Below, in pieces: positions 10,392 to 22,226 of a stretch of 64,000 nt of DNA (positions within the stretch are counted from its first letter, which is position 1; every line of letters starts with the position of its first letter). The stretch comes from Ischnura elegans (lineage: Eukaryota > Arthropoda > Insecta > Odonata > Coenagrionidae): the NCBI RefSeq assembly GCF_921293095.1, contig NW_025791658.1, forward strand, positions 3,658,001 to 3,722,000, in the 5' to 3' direction. The position numbers and the translations under genes are program-made. Under the pieces are notes generated by a model, which saw only the letters and a list, made by a program, of their open reading frames with translations, was not told where the DNA came from and ran no database searches.

Positions 10392-12923
10392 CCCTCCAGC
10401 GGGCTCCAAAGTGCAACATTGTGCCGTTTCGGTCTCACGTTATTAATAGTAGTTGGTCAGTGAACCAAACGCACCAATTATTCCTTCTGTGTATCACTAT
10501 GAATATTTCTGTTATTGATTCAAGCGCCTGGCTTCTAAAATTTCGAAATAAAACGAATAAGTAGATGAACTGGTTGTCTTGTTGCACTCAGTGCAATGCA
10601 TGCCTGGTGATGTAATATTATCCCGTAGTGGAAATTATAGATCAACATTGTTTCTTTCTGTACGATGTAGCATGAGGTGAGTTGGTGGGAACACAAGAGT
10701 TTTCACCATTCCTTCTCTGAATCAGGTTGAGCTAACAGCTAAGTGTTTGGTGTGTAGGAGCAGCTGTTTGTGGAGAGAAATGAACCTGTGGCATTTTCCC
10801 CAACGTGAGCCCTATGATGTGAGTACATTTTTAGAATTAATTTTCATTGGATAGTTTGTTGTTATTTTATGGGATTTTGATGTAGAAAAATTCAAAAGTT
10901 CGCTATCACACTGCTTAGGGCATGAAGGTTCATTACCGAAGAAGACTATCTGAGTGTACTACAAGAGCTGTCAGACGAGGAACAGGAAGTCCGCATTGAG
11001 GAAAGCGATGACACAGATGAGGAGGAAAATATTTCCCCTCGTGATAACGGCAGAGACTCTGATGAAGCTACGTCTGATGGTGACGTGAAAGAACCTACAA
11101 CTGCTGAAGATTGTGATATTGATGGTGAGAATAATTATTTTTTTGGAAAAGTTGATAAATCTTGTAAGTGGAAAAAAACTTCTTTTTGCGGTGCCACAAA
11201 GATCAAGCGCGAAAACATTAGGAAAACCCTATCAAGGACAAAACTCTGTGCAAGAAATACTCCTGATAAGGCTGCGGCTTTTCAAAAATGTATAGATATA
11301 GACATGATTGATGAAATTGTGATGCAAATAAACGAGTATATTCAAAATAAAATTGCTCTTGTCCACTATTCAAGGGAAAGGGATTGTAAGGAAACGACAA
11401 GAACAGAATTTATGGCTGTGCTGAAAATACTTTTTCTAATTGGCATGAAAAAAGGTTTTCATACTAATTCTTTAGACTTGTGGAGTGAAGATGGATCAGG
11501 AATGCAAATTCTAAGGGCAGCTATGAGTTACAAGCGATTTTTGTTTATTTTGCGATCAGTAAGATTTGACAACAGAGTAAGTAGGGATTTCCGAAAACAA
11601 ACAGATAAATTAGCTGCAATCGGAACAATAATAAACTCGTTCATAGGAAATTGTCAAAAAACATATAAAATGAGTGAATTTGTGACAATTGACGAAATGC
11701 TGCAAACATACAGATGCCGTTGAAGTTTCATTCAATATATACCGAGCAAACCCGCGAAATACGGGATAAAGTTTTATTCTATGTGTGATGCCAAAACATT
11801 CTTCACCAGTAATCTCGAAGTGTATTGCGGGAAGCAGATGAGCATTATATTTAGTGTCAAACTCACCAGTAGACGTTGTCAAGAGGCTTGTAAGATCAAT
11901 TGAGGCAACTAATCGTAATCTTACTACAGATAACTGGTATACTAGTTATCCGCTTGCCAAGCATCTCTTTACAAAAAACATTACAACCATTGGCACGCTG
12001 AAAAAAAAAATAAAAGAGATTTTCTGCCTGAATTTTTGCCAAACAAGACGCGCGCTGTAGGGTCATCTCTCTACGGGTTTCAGAAAGACATTACCCTCCT
12101 ATCATATGTTACAAAGAAGAACAAGGCGGTGTTGTTGCTTTCAACAATGCATGATGAGGGGATCACAGATGAAGGTTCAAATAAACCATTTAATATATTA
12201 GATTACGATGCAACGAAAACAGGTGTCGACACGGTTGACCAAATGTGTTGTATGTATTCTGTGTCCAGAATTACGAAAAGGTGGCCATTAGTTTTATTTT
12301 ATAGATTTTTGGACATTGCAGGAATCAATGCTCACATATTATAAAGGGCAAATAATCCTACAAATGAACATTGCAGGAGGACATTCCTGAAAACTTTATC
12401 GTACATATTGATGAACGCACACTTGAAAAACAGGTCAAACATATTATCTCTACCAGCTGACATTAAAATATTCTTGTCAAGTTATCAAAATGAAGACTTG
12501 CAAGTTGAAAAGGTGAGCGAGACAGCAAGTAAGAAACGCGGAAAGTGCGTATTGTGTGGCCGTGCAAAGAACATATCAACGACAATAAAATGTGGGAGGT
12601 GTAATAACTTTTCTTTCCGAAAGCACTGTTAAACAGTTACTACCTGAAAGAAGTGTACATAAATGACGTTAAAAACCTTAAGACATAAAAACTGAGTTTT
12701 TGCCATTGCTTTAAAAACATTGTGATAAAAAATTTTGAATTATAAAAGAGTTTAAAAATCTGTACTGTATGTCTAAACTATGTAAAGTTCTATTAAAAAC
12801 AAGGTAATGAATGTACGCTTCTTAATTCGATTTTTTGTAATTAATATCAGCGGAAAACCAAGTGTTGCACTGAGTGCCACGCGCGCCCGCTAGTGTAGAG
12901 AATATGGCGCGCCTGCTGGAGGG
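10392..12923 (+). mobile_element. piggyBac transposon, 2.5 kb
   Basis: TTAA at 10388-10391 and 12924-12927 flanks inverted ends CCCTCCAGCGGGC and (reverse complement) CCCTCCAGCAGGC. The length is typical of a full piggyBac. It carries one plus-strand transposase that is recognisable along its length but interrupted. The insertion lies in intron 1 of gene B. Confidence 0.95.
10935..12632 (+). pseudogene. piggyBac transposase, disrupted
   Basis: An acidic N-terminus (about 10960-11080) leads into the DDE-type core. The first catalytic Asp is in FVTIDEML (about 11680-11700), the second in TTDNWYTS (about 11925-11945) and the third in TGVDTVDQM (about 12220-12245). A C-terminal Cys-rich zinc domain with CVLCGRAK and KCGRCNN ends at 12632. 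A TGA at about 11720 interrupts an otherwise continuous frame, a frameshift follows at about 11845, and more lie near 12020 and 12344. All three catalytic Asp residues survive, so loss is by a few point changes. Family function: cut-and-paste transposition into TTAA. Confidence 0.9.
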
Positions 12924-12927
12924 TTAA

Positions 12928-13515
12928 TAGAACACAATTATAACTCAATAAGAAAGACCCTTAAAAAAAGTAGGCACGATGTGAAAACATACAAATTCAC
13001 CTAGACTCATCAAAAGGTATTTTGGAGAAAAGCAACAAATGTTATATTATTGTACATTAACCTAACTATTGCTTTAAAATAATTCTTTAACGTAATTATT
13101 GGTGTAGCAAAAAAGCCCAAGTCACAATTTGTATCAAGCTATCTCTCTTTGGATGAAAAATAGGCAAGAAAAAAGAATAGTATTGCTAAAAAATAGAATT
13201 ATGAGCAGTGAAGTGCTTCGGGTAAAAAATATTGGAACTCTGAGTGATACAAGTTGAACATTGAACATGATTATTTAGTAATGAAATAGAAAAATAATGT
13301 CAAATGGATGCGAATAAATGACTTCGCTATCTTGTGAGAAGTTAGCGTCAACTTTCCCACTTTTATTTTAAAATAACCTCAGAATTTCTTGCATTTAACG
13401 TGACATGACATGATAAAATCCAGATCTAAAAACGCATTACATCACTTATAATTCAGAGCGCTTGATTAACAAGTGAGACCTGTGGTTTGCAACGGAGATA
13501 ATCCTCACCCACAGT
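12928..13515. other. Gene B intron 1 spacer, nothing recognised
   Basis: AT-rich, with no reading frame or repeat structure recognised. Confidence 0.4.
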
Positions 13516-13731
13516 CAGTGACGTAACCAGGTGGGGGTGTCTGGATCCACCCAAAAGTAAAAACACAATTATTTTCCTTCATCAAAGAAGAAAAATATTG
13601 AAAAACCATGAATTTACAAAATATTCCTTTGACGAATGCTGTTTAAAACCCTCTACTTGGTACCCTGTTTTAAAAATTTTTCCCCCCAGTTTTGGATCCC
13701 TCCCCAAACAAAATTTCTGGCTAAGCCACTG
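13516..13731. mobile_element. hAT-like MITE, CAGTGRCGTA family, copy 1
   Basis: Ends CAGTGACGTAACCAGG and (reverse complement) CAGTGGCTTAGCCAG are inverted repeats. The 8 bases before (CCCACAGT) and after (CCTACAGT) differ at one position, as expected of an ageing hAT target duplication. Related copies are at 26757-27015 and 37658-38974. Confidence 0.75.
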
Positions 13732-13739
13732 CCTACAGT

Positions 13740-14303
13740 CTGGTCGGCGAGAGTTGTCCGCTGACAGCTCAAGAGGATGGACAGAGTACCCCTGCGCCAG
13801 CACCGTTTTCAGCCAATCGCTGTCCCCCAAACGCACCTCACACCGTCACCAAGTCATACAGCGTTGTTACATGCGTATAAACCACCAAAACAATCCCTTT
13901 CTCTTTCGAATCACCCTAATAATAATAATAATCACCCCTTGTTTACTCAGGTTTACATTAGCTTTCTCAGTAGGTTTTCGCAGGTTTTTCACGCCCCCCT
14001 TCTTGTGTGGGCGTTTTCCTGCAGTGGGTTTTTTCCAATAAGGACGACAGTCAATATCCTTAGGTTTTTCCCACGTTCACTAACATCTTTTTACACTTGG
14101 TCAATAGTAACTTTGTTAACTTATAATGCTAATTGTTGATTGAAAATGGAACTTCTACTTATTTTTATGTAATTTCTCTGCATTTAATTTCATGAGCAAC
14201 TAAACAATGTATTTAACTGCATATATTTACTGTTTGACGAGGGGTTAGATGGAAGATGGGACTTTCTAGTCCCAATCTCGCCCAATAAAGACGTATTATT
14301 ATT
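13740..14303. other. Unassigned repeat-like sequence ending in TATT repeats
   Basis: The stretch contains an (AAT)n run near 13920, a C-rich stretch, and ends with AATAAAG and TATTATTATT, reminiscent of the 3' end of a non-LTR retrotransposon. No reverse transcriptase was seen. Confidence 0.3.
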
Positions 14304-15299
14304 GGGTCATTCCACGTCAAATCACCCAGAAATTTTCAAAATGACACCCACCGACTCGGATTTTGATGAAATTTTTGTCACTAGCTACTATCACCTATCT
14401 AATGACCCATGTAAAATATTTCTTCTCTCACTCTCATAGTTTGCAAGATATGAGGAGTCAAAGTTTGAGATGTTTGCTCAGAAGTGGCGCTAGTGGGAGT
14501 CAAATTCCAGAGTGCAGGGCACAGGGTAAAAATTCATAACTCAGAAACCACATAACATATTTGAATGAAATTTTGACCCCTTGTCTATCCAAGTACATAG
14601 CTTCCATAGTAATGTCTTTTATTCCCCTTGCATTGTTATGTTGGCCAAAATGATGTCAACAGTTGTTAATTAACCGATTTTTTTAGCTCAAAAACATTAT
14701 TTCATATTTTCAGAATTATCACCAAAAGGCAGAGCAGTTAACTCATCCAATTTTTTTTTAAATTGAAGGTTAATATGTGCTCCAATATACTGTGAAATAA
14801 AAATGGTGGTGTTTTGACTGCCACTATGAGTATTTCAGGTTTTACTTTTTTTTCTGCCCCTGTGAGAGGGATTTTGGACACGTACTGTAAGATAATAAGT
14901 ATAAGTGTATCCATACCTTCATGAGGATATATTTGAAATATTGGTCAGTAAATCTAAGACCAAACATGTAGTCTAGTGAATGTGGCTCTTGTTCATACAA
15001 TTTTTTTTAATAGCAATACTTGGCTTGTGGCAGCTGAGGGTAAAAAAATCCAAATGGCTCAGAAATGTGAAATGATGCTTTTTTCCTGGAATTTACCCAT
15101 TTTTCAAGTGTTTAGTTTATGGAAAAATTGGTATTAAAATACATTAGACTCTTACTGTGCATTAGAGGATAAATGGAAATACTAATTTAAATAAAATTAT
15201 TTAAATAATACACTTCAATGTGTTTAAGGCATCTCCCGAACATCTCTGGAGGCTCTCTCGGGCAACTAAATGCTTTACAGTACCACCAATTCCATCACA
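14304..15299 (+). repeat. Left arm of the 1-kb inverted repeat
   Basis: Read against the reverse complement of 18210-19197, the arm matches almost base for base from about 14345 to the inner break at CCATCACA. The arm includes the last codons of the transposase, so the inverted repeat overlaps coding sequence. Confidence 0.92.
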
Positions 15300-17476
15300 T
15301 GGGGATATTCCATTGCTTGTAGCAAAGAATGTCCATGATGCCATTAAGGAGAAATCCTGGTAATGCTTGCAAAGATTGAGAAATATTTTGCAGTTCTTGT
15401 ACCGTCCTGCACAACCATCACTAAAGTAACTCAATTTTTTGACTAAAGTAAAATTTTCCTTAACAAAGCAAAATATTATTCTTTGGGTTTCATAAACAAA
15501 AGCTACATAATGCTCCAAATCATCTGACAAGATGCATAAACTGGAAATAATAAGCTGTTTAGTCAGGTGATCTAGAGTATAAATCACAACAGGGTGTACC
15601 GTACAACTATCACTTGTCCAGTGATTCCCTTGTGCCTCATCCTGGATAACATATGAGTAGCTCTCACTGAAGTCAAAGAGAACAGCTGCTTCATGGGGTC
15701 CAAGATTTTCTTTCATTTTCTTAAGGTAGTTTGCCTGTAACTTCGTAGTAAATGAATGGGGCACCAGTTTTTCCACTCTTTGAATTTAAATTGATAGGTA
15801 CTCATCAAATGTCACCGTGAAGTTCACCAGTTAATATCTGTCACTGGAAACCCACTGACTGTATGAAACTTCATCTCCGGGGTCACATTCTTCAAACTTT
15901 TTCAGCACTAAGCTTTTCAATTTTTCACGTGAAGGACACTGAGAGCAATGTCGCAGTATACAGTCCCTATTATTTCTAGAGCACACGAAATAACCAATTA
16001 GGTCCTGGCTTGTTTCCTCTATATTACAGGCACTAAGCAGTAGGTTGACATTTTAATGAATTGTGCAAAAACACACTGAATGCGTTCCATGACATCCTGC
16101 TACCACAAACCATTTTGGACCAAGGTTGCAGAATTTAGAAAAGCCAATTTTAATTCTGGGGAAGTCAAATTTAAACGTGGAATACAATTCCTTCAAGTTA
16201 GCAAGTAATAATCTCTTCTGAACATGTACATTTTTGGAGATACTTATGGAATCTTTCTTTCCAGGCATCATTCTTGAGTACTCATCACTTTCATAGAAAG
16301 TCCTAACTAATTGTAATGTTTTATTTTTGCCTTCCCTTTTCTCAATTCAGGTGCAGCTAATTTTCCATTGTCTCTGAAAAGTTCTCTTGCTTGGCGGGCA
16401 GTGTACTCACTCACATGAAACTCTTCCATTACTTTCTTCCTGCTCCATAAAGTTGGTACCAATGATAACAGATGTACCTTTCCTTGATGAGTGCTTGATG
16501 TGTCAACTTTTTGTTTGATTAACCCGTCAGCGTCCAAAGTTTTTTTTAAATTCACGCATATTTCACTTTTAAAAAATATGAAACTTCACACAAAGAACAC
16601 AATTCAAACTGACTGAATAATGGAGGAAACCTTCTACTAAATATGTGCACTGAAAGGTATGCTAAAATTCACATATTAAATACATTGCCGGAGCATTGGC
16701 TCAGCACTGCACTGGGTGCCCTATGGCACCCGTGGGCGTTGACGGGTTAAGTCTATGAGCACATCTATATCATGAACTTTCTGAAGTAGTTCTTTTGGCA
16801 GTTTTGGCTCATCCTTTTCTGGAGATAATTCTTTATCAAGAAGTCTTTTAACTTTCCTTTTAAAATTACTGCATGCTGACTCTACTTTCCTTTTAGCGTA
16901 GGTTGACCTTCTGTGAGATGATATGCCATGAAATTTTAAAGGTGACTCCTCTATATCTTGCAGCGTTCTGTTAAGTAGCTTAGTTGATTTTTCTTGGGAT
17001 ACTGTTGTTTCAAAATTCAAAATACTATCATTGCTGTCACTATCTACTGCTTCAACATCAGAAAGCTCATTTCCAAACCTGGAGTGTTTCTGTACTTCCT
17101 CCCTACATGGCTGGCATACTTTCATTCCTGGCACTAATTTCCGAAGAGTTGGGATTTTACAGGCCTTTTCTGCAAATTCAAGACTTACATTTCTCAGTGA
17201 TTTTGATATTTTCTTCTTGTGGCTCTTAAAAGGATCAAGACAATATATTTGGTAGGTTTCATACTTTTTCAAATAGTATATTCTGTGATGTTCGCAGACA
17301 TTGGATAGGACTTCCCCAGGTACACCACTTCTGAGAGATAACAGCTGTTTTTCAAGCATACTCATGATCTCAATTTTGTTCAGTTGCACCACTGGTGTGT
17401 AGCTTTTTTTGAGGCAATCAGATGCAGTTACTTTTCCAATGCTGCACAGTTCAACAATTTGCTCATTTTGAAGCAT
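15201..17476 (-). pseudogene. Transposase of the long-arm element, disrupted
   Basis: Minus-strand coding runs from about 17476 to 15203. Its order is an N-terminal region with a CxxC (VCQPCREE), a helix-turn-helix-like segment (VSEYTARQARELF), MMPGKKDSIS, a PKWFVVAG-GTHSVC block, then ALFDFSESYSYVIQDEAQ, YFSDGCAGRYKN and SPCDGIGGTVKH. The Asp residues in the last three motifs are good DDD candidates. Damage: a piggyBac MITE at 16523-16746, a one-base shift at about 16325, and stops at about 16053 and 15790. Similar proteins are common as unnamed transposon proteins in aphids and Hydra (from memory). The copy is inactive but recently so. Confidence 0.78.
16523..16746. mobile_element. piggyBac-like MITE nested in the transposase
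   Basis: TTAA at 16519-16522 and 16747-16750 flanks inverted ends CCCGTCAGCGTCC and (reverse complement) CCCGTCAACGCCC. Removing the 224 bp and one TTAA leaves the surrounding transposase frame continuous across a Leu codon, showing that it landed in coding DNA. Near the right end it has GCACTGGGTGCCC, a motif common at piggyBac-like MITE ends. Confidence 0.92.
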
Positions 17477-18129
17477 AGTGGAGACACTAACCTTTTTTAA
17501 TGTCGAAGTTCACAATGAGCAGCTTTGCCTAACTCATAGCACACACAATTAATGTACAGGTAAAAATACACTGATCGTATACACAGAATAAACTTGGACA
17601 CCCAGGGAGCATCTTTACACAAGAAGACTTGGCAGAAGACTAAAAGTGGTACCCTAGAATCTATTTTGATTTATCATGCCCTCACTGTGATACATTGTAA
17701 CACTTTATTCTTCCTAGAGGTTGCACTTAATTCTCTTATTCCTTGGGGAGATGTAATAACACTGAAAAGTGAGGCTGAATAGGTGGGATTGTATTACCTT
17801 CTCAAGTTTGTCATGTAATACAATCATATGTGAGGCAGGGGAGAAAACAATGTGGCACATAATGTCAGCATTATCTCTCCCAGTGAAATAGAAATTTAAT
17901 ACTCCAGTTGCCATCAAGGAATGTGGATATTGGTGACAACCTGCTACATATCTATAAGTAATACCATTTGCTCTGCCAGCTCTTCCATCACTAAGGGTTT
18001 GGAAGACCATACTTCTTCTGTGAAAGTGAGGCTAAATTTGTACAACTCCAGTTCAGCGGGACTCATTTAATCACTTTTTCACAGATCTTAACAAACTTAT
18101 ACATTGCATGTGCTTATGATGACCACTGG

Positions 18130-18209
18130 TTTTTTGGATGAGTGCTTTCTAAACACGAGGAAGAACAAGATGTAAAAGTGAAATTTATGCACCCATATCG
18201 AAAATCCCA
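18130..18209 (+). pseudogene. Stray C-terminal transposase fragment beside the right arm
   Basis: On the plus strand, just inside the right arm, the frame reads VKVKFMHPY. This matches the C-terminal VKFMHPHG-type motif of the same transposase family, and then joins the arm copy at CDGIGGTVKH. The right end therefore carries its own rearranged piece of the gene in the opposite orientation. Confidence 0.5.
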
Positions 18210-19197
18210 ATGTGATGGAATTGGTGGTACTGTAAAGCATTTAGTTGCCCGAGAGAGCCTCCAGAGATGTTCGGGAGATGCCTTAAACACATTGAAGTGT
18301 ATTATTTAAATAATTTTATTTAAATTAGTATTTCCATTTATCCTCTAATGCACAGTAAGAGTCTAATGTATTTTAATACCAATTTTTCCATAAACTAAAC
18401 ACTTGAAAAATGGGTAAATTCCAGGAAAAAAGCATCATTTCACATTTCTGAGCCATTTGGATTTTTTTACCCTCAGCTGCCACAAGCCAAGTATTGCTAT
18501 TAAAAAAAATTGTATGAACAAGAGCCACATTCACTAGACTACATGTTTGGTCTTAGATTTACTGACCAATATTTCAAATATATCCTCATGAAGGTATGGA
18601 TACACTTATACTTATTATCTTACAGTACGTGTCCAAAATCCCTCTCACAGGGGCAGAAAAAAAAGTAAAACCTGAAATACTCATAGTGGCAGTCAAAACA
18701 CCACCATTTTTATTTCACAGTATATTGGAGCACATATTAACCTTCAATTTAAAAAAAAATTGGATGAGTTAACTGCTCTGCCTTTTGGTGATAATTCTGA
18801 AAATATGAAATAATGTTTTTGAGCTAAAAAAATCGGTTAATTAACAACTGTTGACATCATTTTGGCCAACATAACAATGCAAGGGGAATAAAAGACATTA
18901 CTATGGAAGCTATGTACTTGGATAGACAAGGGGTCAAAATTTCATTCAAATATGTTATGTGGTTTCTGAGTTATGAATTTTTACCCTGTGCCCTGCACTC
19001 TGGAATTTGACTCCCACTAGCGCCACTTCTGAGCAAACATCTCAAACTTTGACTCCTCATATCTTGCAAACTATGAGAGTGAGAGAAGAAATATTTTACA
19101 TGGGTCATTAGATAGGTGATAGTAGCTAGTGACAAAAATTTCATCAAAATCCGAGTCGGTGGGTGCCATGCCTGGGTGAACTGACATGGAATGACCC
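18210..19197 (-). repeat. Right arm of the 1-kb inverted repeat
   Basis: Near-perfect inverted copy of 14304-15299. See the left arm and element entries. Confidence 0.92.
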
Positions 19198-20007
19198 TAT
19201 TATTATTATTATTATTATTAATAAGGGGTTCTTCCTTTGGGTCCTTCACGCTTGTCATCCCTTCTGGCTCCAATCTTCACGGATACCTTTTGTTTACATG
19301 TGATGTTGGTATTTCCCTGGCCCTTACCTGGCAATCTTGCCCCCCACACGGAACTAGATCCTTCTCCCTGTCATCGGACAACTCTCGGCTGCCTGACCAT
19401 ACACTAAATTCTTATCATGAATTGGAATTTCAAAATAGAATGACCACACTGTTAAGGAAGGAATTTTAAAATTGGCATTACTCATCATAAAGAGCTCTCT
19501 CAACGTATGATCTTGGTCAACTGCTGTGTAGAAGAGCATGGCTCACTCAATCCCTTGATTGGAACTCTTGCCAGAAGGTGGAGTAGGACTAGAAGCACTG
19601 GTTCCGAGAAGACCTTTAAGTCTGTCAGCCAGCCTGAACAGACATACAGACAAGCTAACTGACTTCAAGATAATCAGGGACCTTCACGTTTCTTTCAGCA
19701 CTGAAAATATAAAATTTTAATCACGTTGCTCTGCATTCGTGATGCCTCCAAAGTTGTTCAGCCAATCCAAGCAAAAAAAATTAATGCATAATTCCTTGTT
19801 TTCGAAGGAAATTTTTACAAAATTCCAAGTTAATCTTGCTTGATTACTGCGATATGTAGATAAGAAATTTAAAACGTATAAAATTACTTCAATACTTTTA
19901 AATAATATTATACATTAATTATATATACATCAATAAAATAGGTCATCGGAGGTTATCAGTCTACTGATGAGAGAAAGCCATGAGAGCATCCCTCCATTGG
20001 TCACAGT
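19198..20007. other. TTA microsatellite and unassigned sequence
   Basis: An (ATT)n tract at 19198-19220 adjoins the transposon end. The rest shows no gene or repeat structure that could be recognised. Confidence 0.4.
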
Positions 20008-20715
20008 CAGGGTTGATAAAAATCATGATTTTTTTCAAAAAAATCATTTTTGTTGATTTTTTTTATTTAAATCAGATTTTATTGATTTAAATCTGATTTA
20101 ATTGATTTAAATGAGATTTTTATGATTCTCCATTCATCACAAATTCAGTTATTTGCAAAACTAACTATTTGGGCAGCATATTGGAGAATGATGGTTTGCA
20201 GAAAAAACAAGAGGAAACATATTCTAAACTCCAACTAAACAACATTTAGTCAATCAGGGGAGAGAACTATGGAAGTGCCAATGGTATCAAATTAAAAATT
20301 ACGCCAGCATAATATAAAATTGCCATTGGAAGTATCAAATGTGCTATACTATGTGGTTCTAAAGCATATGAAGTTTAGAAAAATTCTGTGATAGCAACTT
20401 TGTATGGTGCCTACGCTTAGAAGTTAAATCAGAAAACAATTTTTTTTCAACGGATACACTAGTATTCTAACCAAAGCCATTTTTTTAAATTTTCATGTTA
20501 CATGCATTCCTTCAGTATCATTTCTATTCAAGAGCCACCATTGTGCTGATAACTGTCGATTCATTGTATTAATTAAGAAATAAAATTCAAAATTATACAC
20601 TTACAGCTTCCTTTTCTTCACTCTTTAAAAATCAAGCATCTGATTTAAATCACCTGATTTTTAAAAATAAAAATCAAGTGATTTAAATCAAAGTGATTTA
20701 AATCAATCAACCCTG
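20008..20715. mobile_element. hAT-like MITE with ATTTAAATC arrays, copy 2
   Basis: Same family as 9174-9901, with the same orientation and termini and very high identity over the body. It has its own perfect 8-bp target duplication GTCACAGT (20000-20007, 20716-20723), so the two copies are independent insertions. The right subterminal array is one motif shorter than in copy 1. Confidence 0.92.
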
Positions 20716-20879
20716 GTCACAGTATCGGTAATCGACACGATTGGCATTAACCTTTGCTAAATTAGCATTGTTCGAGTAGTCCTTTAGACAAGGATATCAC
20801 AAAATCATTATTCATCCATTCAATTTCTACACAGGGTTACAATGATGCAAGTTTACGGAGGTTTTCTACATTAATTTAA

Positions 20880-21560
20880 CATTTTCATCTTTTTCCGACA
20901 TTAATTGCACATTTCATGCCAATATATGTTCTGATAATGTAACAAATTAAATTAAAATGTCGAGAGACAAATGCTGGATGCCACATTTGTTTTGTTTATG
21001 GACAGAGATATCGGTAGACATCCGTGACTTTTGATGATTCAATTCAATTTTTTTCAAGCTAATTTCTTCGAAAATTTCATGCCACTGAATGCTCTCATAT
21101 TTGAACAATTAAAAATAGAATGATGAATCAAATGCAATTGGTAACCTTTTAAATGTTTAATTCCCTGTTAAAACAATCGTGGGAAAACCCACAATGTATG
21201 TGCATCGAATATCTAACCTATTGACTATTTTGGATGCAAGTTTCATGCAAACGAATGCTATGCTAATGAAATACTTACAAATACAAGTCGAGAGATAATA
21301 ATAATGCTGAGAGTCAAATCCTGGAAGCCGCTAAGGCAATATTTAGTTGTCCAATAACAGAAAATCGGTAATGCCCATTACTTTTGCTTCTGAATTATAA
21401 TATTTTTTAGATATTTACTACATTTATAACATACTTCATGCTAATGAATGCCCTATAATAGAAAAATTTAATACAAAATGTCTACAGTCAATGCCTGAAG
21501 CAATTTTCCATATTCCTACTTATTTGTCGATATAAAGTTAGGTGAAGCATGCAAAATTAG
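20880..21560. repeat. Degenerate tandem repeat, period about 165-190 bp
   Basis: Related blocks recur with TTCATGC followed by AATGCTC/TATG, then a block like GAGAGTCAAATCCTGGAAGCC. TTCATGC anchors lie at about 20914, 21078, 21241 and 21434, with a further outlier near 22888. Identity between blocks is low, suggesting an old satellite-like array in intron 1 of gene B. Confidence 0.45.
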
Positions 21561-22091
21561 CATTAATAACGTGTTCAAAGTGTAATTTGTAATTTTTATG
21601 GAGATGAATCCTCAGGTAGTAGAATCCTCAGGTTATAGAAAATAAAATATGATTTCCAATAGTTAACTGCTATTACAAAGTGTCGCTGTGACATATACCT
21701 GTCTACTGGCAATAAACTTGTTTAATAACATGAATTCACTAACCCCTCCAACTTTTCACTGCCAAATTCGAAAGGCTTAACAACTAGAAAAATAACCAAC
21801 GACAACCATGGTAATTTTACATTTTCCAATATAAGATGGAAACACTGTTTTCAGAAATCAAGAACATTTCTTTGGCTAACATCACACAACATTCGCCGTA
21901 GACTGACAATTTTGATACTCTACTGATAATATTGGAATTTCTATTTTTATCACAATGGACAGGAAATGAGGCAATCCGGCATAATATCCAGACCGTAACA
22001 AACTGTTCTCTGGAGAAACCATTTTTGAATTGGAGAATAACAACTTTTGGTTCGTTTGATGGCTACGCAAATAATAAATAAAGCTACAAAC

Positions 22092-22226
22092 CTCTATCTG
22101 TAGTAAGTCTTGTATCACTTCAGCTGCATAATACCCGTGACATTCTCCGAGAACAAAAATTTCAACGAGATTATCACACTTGCACAAACACAGCCTGCAC
22201 ATTCCACGTATATCGCAATCTCCCAT
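22092..22226 (-). CDS. ZAD-C2H2 gene B, exon 1 (start and first half of ZAD)
   Basis: The first exon encodes 45 codons beginning MGDCDIRGMCRLCLCK, with the first ZAD Cys pair (CRLC) and ending LLQIE in phase 0 before GTTTGT, a usable but non-consensus donor. The next ZAD exon (6357-6542) also starts in phase 0, so the domain is rebuilt exactly across a 15.5-kb intron. The chosen Met lies ten residues before the CRLC core, as usual for ZADs. Upstream in-frame Mets exist (to 22388) but would add a non-conserved hydrophobic extension. The product would be a nuclear, zinc-dependent DNA-binding regulator; its target is unknown. Confidence 0.85.

Larger units (their letters stand above)
14304..19197 (-). 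mobile_element. 4.9-kb DNA transposon with 1-kb inverted arms (Sola-like?)
   Basis: Both ends begin GGGTCATTCCAYGTCA in inverted orientation and continue as inverted arms of about 990 bp. It sits in a (TTA)n tract, so the duplication is ambiguous (TATT, or 7 or 10 bp); a 4-bp duplication would fit the Sola superfamily. The interior carries a minus-strand transposase with three candidate catalytic acidic positions. The outermost 40 bp of the two arms differ more than the rest. Superfamily assignment rests on memory of similar proteins and on duplication length, so it is tentative. Confidence 0.8.

Noticed and set aside
13598-14139. Two overlapping plus-strand frames of 147 and 120 residues
   Set aside because: They cross the boundary of the MITE at 13516-13731 and have no domain or codon signal.
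19200-19220. TTA repeats as a terminal feature of the transposon
   Set aside because: The tract is present on both sides of the element, so it is the target microsatellite.
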